The translations under genes were made by a program, and so were the position numbers. This document shows, one piece after another, positions 62,125 to 64,000 of a stretch of 64,000 bases of DNA. This DNA comes from Nocardioides aquaticus. GTDB taxonomy: Bacteria > Actinomycetota > Actinomycetes > Propionibacteriales > Nocardioidaceae. Where the stretch lies: contig NZ_CP075371.1 of the NCBI RefSeq assembly GCF_018459925.1, forward strand, positions 1,736,001 through 1,800,000, given 5' to 3'. The notes beneath the pieces were generated by a model, which worked only from the letters and a program-made list of their open reading frames with translations, ran no database searches and was not told where the DNA came from. Numbering within the stretch: the first letter of the stretch is position 1; each line of letters starts with the position of its first letter.

Positions 62125-63995
62125 TGAGCGACCTGACGCTTGTCGCCCTCGTGGTGCTACCGGCCGTGGTGGGTGTGCTGCTCCTGCTGATCGGATCGGG
62201 TGCGGACCGATCGGCTGCGCCGGTCGGCGTCGGCACCGCGGCTCTGCTGGCGGCGGCGTCGTTCGCGGTCTCCTTCCCCGCGATCTCGCGACCCTCGGTG
62301 GCGACGCCGTTCATGGCGGGCGCGGATCTGGGTCTGGGCGTGGATGGCCTGGCTGCGCTGGTGCTGCCGGCGGTGGCGGTGGTGTCGGCGCTCGTGCTGC
62401 TGGCGGCCAGCGGTACCCCCGCGCTGCGAACGGCGCGGTTCTACGGGCTGATGCTGCTCTTCGTGGCCGCCGCATTGATGACGGTGCTGGCCACCACCCT
62501 GCCTACGCTGTTGATGTCGTGGGAGGTGATGGGCGCGACGTCGTTCGCTCTCGTCGGGTACCACTGGCGCGACCAGGAGACGATCAGCTCGGGCACGACG
62601 GCGTTCCTGACCACTCGGACCGCAGACGTCGGCCTGTACGTGGCAGCGGGTGCCGCGTTGGCCGGGGGAGCCGGTCTCGGACTCGCTGCCCTTCCGAACG
62701 CCTCCGGTGGTTGGCGTGACGTCATCGCGGCCGGGCTGGTGGTGGCCGGGCTCGGGAAGGCTGCCCAGCTGCCGTTCTCGTTCTGGCTCTCGCGCGCCAT
62801 GCTCGGCCCCAGCCCGGTCAGTGCGCTCTTGCACTCGGCCGCGATGGTCGCGATGGGTGGCTACCTGCTGCTGCGGGTGGCCCCCACCCTGGGGGCGACC
62901 GGTTGGGCCGACGACGCTGCGGCCTGGGCGGGGGCTGCGACTGCGGTGCTGCTGGGCATGGTTGCGCTCGCGCAGCGTGACCTCAAGCAGCTCCTGGCCG
63001 CGTCCACGGCAGCTCAGCTCGGCTTCGTCGTGCTGGCCGCCGGGGTGGGGGCGACCGCGGGCGGCGCCACCCATCTGGTGGCTCACGCGGCGGTCAAGGC
63101 GGGGCTGTTCCTTGCTGCCGGGATTTGGCTGGAGGCGCTGGGCACCAAACGACTGTCCTCTCTGACCGGGGCGGCCAGGCTCTGGCCCGTGGTCGGTGCG
63201 TGCGCTGCGGCTGCTCTGCTCTCGCTGGCGGGGCTGCCCCCGCTGGCGCTGTGGGCGACGAAGGACGCCGTGCTGGCAGCTGCCGCTGAGCAGTCGCCAA
63301 CCTTGTACGTGGCCGGGCTGGTCGGTGCGGCGCTCTCGGCGGCCTACGCGACCAAGGCCCTGGTCGTGCTGACCCGCGGCCTCCCCGACGACGCGGAGTC
63401 GCGGTATGACGATGAACGCGACGGCACCCGAGCCGTGCCGGGGCCCGCGTGGGTCCCGCTCCTCCCGCTGGCGGCAGAGGCCCTCCTTTTGGGCGTGCTC
63501 GCGCTCCCGCCGGTGTTCACAGACGTGCGGGAACTGGCGGGTGGCGCCTCGCAGGAGCCCAGCACGCTCGAGCTGGTGACGTCCGCGATGCTCGCCGTCG
63601 TGGTCATCGTCGCGACGGTGGCGGTGATGCGTGGTGTCCAGGGCCGACGGTTCGCCTGGCCCCGCGTGCTCAGGGACTGGCTGTTACTCGAACCGCTGGC
63701 GCACCGCAGCGTGGTCCGGCCGGTGGAGGTGCTGGCGCACCGGCTGGCGCACCTTGATGACGCAGTGCTGGACCGTGGCGTGGAGGCGACCGCGGGCGGC
63801 ACGGTGCGACTGGCCCGAACCGTAGCGCTCCTCGACGACCGTCTTATCGACGGTGCAGTGGCGGGGATCGTCTCCGGGGTGAGACGCGTGGGCGGCCTGG
63901 CCCGGAGACCGCAGACCGGGCAGCTGCACCAGTACTACCTCCAAGCGCTTGCCGTTTTGGCCCTTGTCCTCGTCGTCCTCGTTCTCGTGAGGTGA
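62124..63995 (+). CDS. nuoL: NuoL-like antiporter-type complex I subunit
   Basis: The protein has 623 residues and about sixteen helices. Proton-path residues are kept: Glu in LLMSWEVMGATSFALVGY, Lys in GLGKAAQLPFSFWL, His in LLHSAAMVAMGGYLLL and Lys in HLVAHAAVKAGLFLAAG. A C-terminal lateral helix and final membrane helix (YLQALAVLALVLVVLVLV) distinguish NuoL from NuoM/N. It is complete; an ATG follows its stop directly at 63996, so another gene (probably nuoM) continues past the window. Confidence 0.92.
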   Translation: MSDLTLVALVVLPAVVGVLLLLIGSGADRSAAPVGVGTAALLAAASFAVSFPAISRPSVATPFMAGADLGLGVDGLAALVLPAVAVVSALVLLAASGTPALRTARFYGLMLLFVAAALMTVLATTLPTLLMSWEVMGATSFALVGYHWRDQETISSGTTAFLTTRTADVGLYVAAGAALAGGAGLGLAALPNASGGWRDVIAAGLVVAGLGKAAQLPFSFWLSRAMLGPSPVSALLHSAAMVAMGGYLLLRVAPTLGATGWADDAAAWAGAATAVLLGMVALAQRDLKQLLAASTAAQLGFVVLAAGVGATAGGATHLVAHAAVKAGLFLAAGIWLEALGTKRLSSLTGAARLWPVVGACAAAALLSLAGLPPLALWATKDAVLAAAAEQSPTLYVAGLVGAALSAAYATKALVVLTRGLPDDAESRYDDERDGTRAVPGPAWVPLLPLAAEALLLGVLALPPVFTDVRELAGGASQEPSTLELVTSAMLAVVVIVATVAVMRGVQGRRFAWPRVLRDWLLLEPLAHRSVVRPVEVLAHRLAHLDDAVLDRGVEATAGGTVRLARTVALLDDRLIDGAVAGIVSGVRRVGGLARRPQTGQLHQYYLQALAVLALVLVVLVLVR

Positions 63996-64000
63996 ATGTG

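Overview
The window is high-GC DNA with dense, head-to-tail genes, many 1-4 nt start/stop overlaps and frequent GTG starts. The gene families (SCO6880-type conjugation proteins, DUF3152, DUF6153, DUF305 lipoproteins, CcsB/ResB cytochrome maturation, a c-di-AMP riboswitch before a LysM-NlpC/P60 gene) point to an actinobacterium, probably of the Nocardioides/Propionibacteriales type. That assignment is inference. No rRNA, tRNA, CRISPR array, integrase or relaxase could be recognised.

Layout. (1) 1-13514: part of a conjugative transfer module on the + strand, tightly coupled. It holds two small membrane/accessory proteins, a TrbL/VirB6-like channel protein, an SCO6880-family protein, a VirB4-like ATPase, a 1081-residue secreted multi-domain hydrolase, a bitopic membrane protein, a 24-codon bridging ORF, a VirD4/TraG-like coupling protein and two cargo/accessory proteins. 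(2) 13.6-19.1 kb: accessory genes (M48-type protease, HTH plus DUF2975 pair, a zinc-ribbon orphan, a Tat-exported PHP phosphoesterase). (3) 19.1-53 kb: a large metal and envelope-redox island. It includes a four-gene disulfide relay (DsbA-like, VKOR, CcdA, TlpA), a BlaI/M56 sensor pair, Lnt, CopC and CopD-CtaG, a CDF exporter, CadD, a frameshifted LspA, three heavy-metal P-type ATPases (two with ArsR-type regulators, one with a CsoR-like operator), CcsB/ResB, and two copies of a DUF6153-DUF305 cassette, one of them decayed. (4) 53-58.8 kb: a riboswitch-controlled cell-wall hydrolase, a dead IS3-family element, and a ZnuABC/MntABC-type metal ABC transporter flanked by a truncated ZIP-like gene and an ArsR-type regulator. 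(5) 58.9 kb to the end: a complex-I-like cluster (nuoA, an unusual His-rich fusion protein, nuoH, nuoJ, nuoK, nuoL) that runs off the window.

How it fits together. Five 17-bp dyads of the form TAC-N11-GTA (the last with a GTG variant) sit at promoters across the island: the disulfide-relay/lipoprotein divergent promoter, blaI/lnt, copC/czcD, resB, and a small membrane protein. In four of them a recognisable -10 overlaps the right half. This suggests one BlaI-type repressor, encoded here with its M56 protease partner, coordinates envelope thiol chemistry, cytochrome c assembly, copper handling and lipoprotein maturation. The complex-I-like cluster has no recognisable iron-sulfur, flavin or NADH subunit between nuoA and nuoL. 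The place of NuoB-NuoI is taken by one 363-residue protein that looks like degenerate NuoB and NuoD halves joined by a His/Asp-rich linker.
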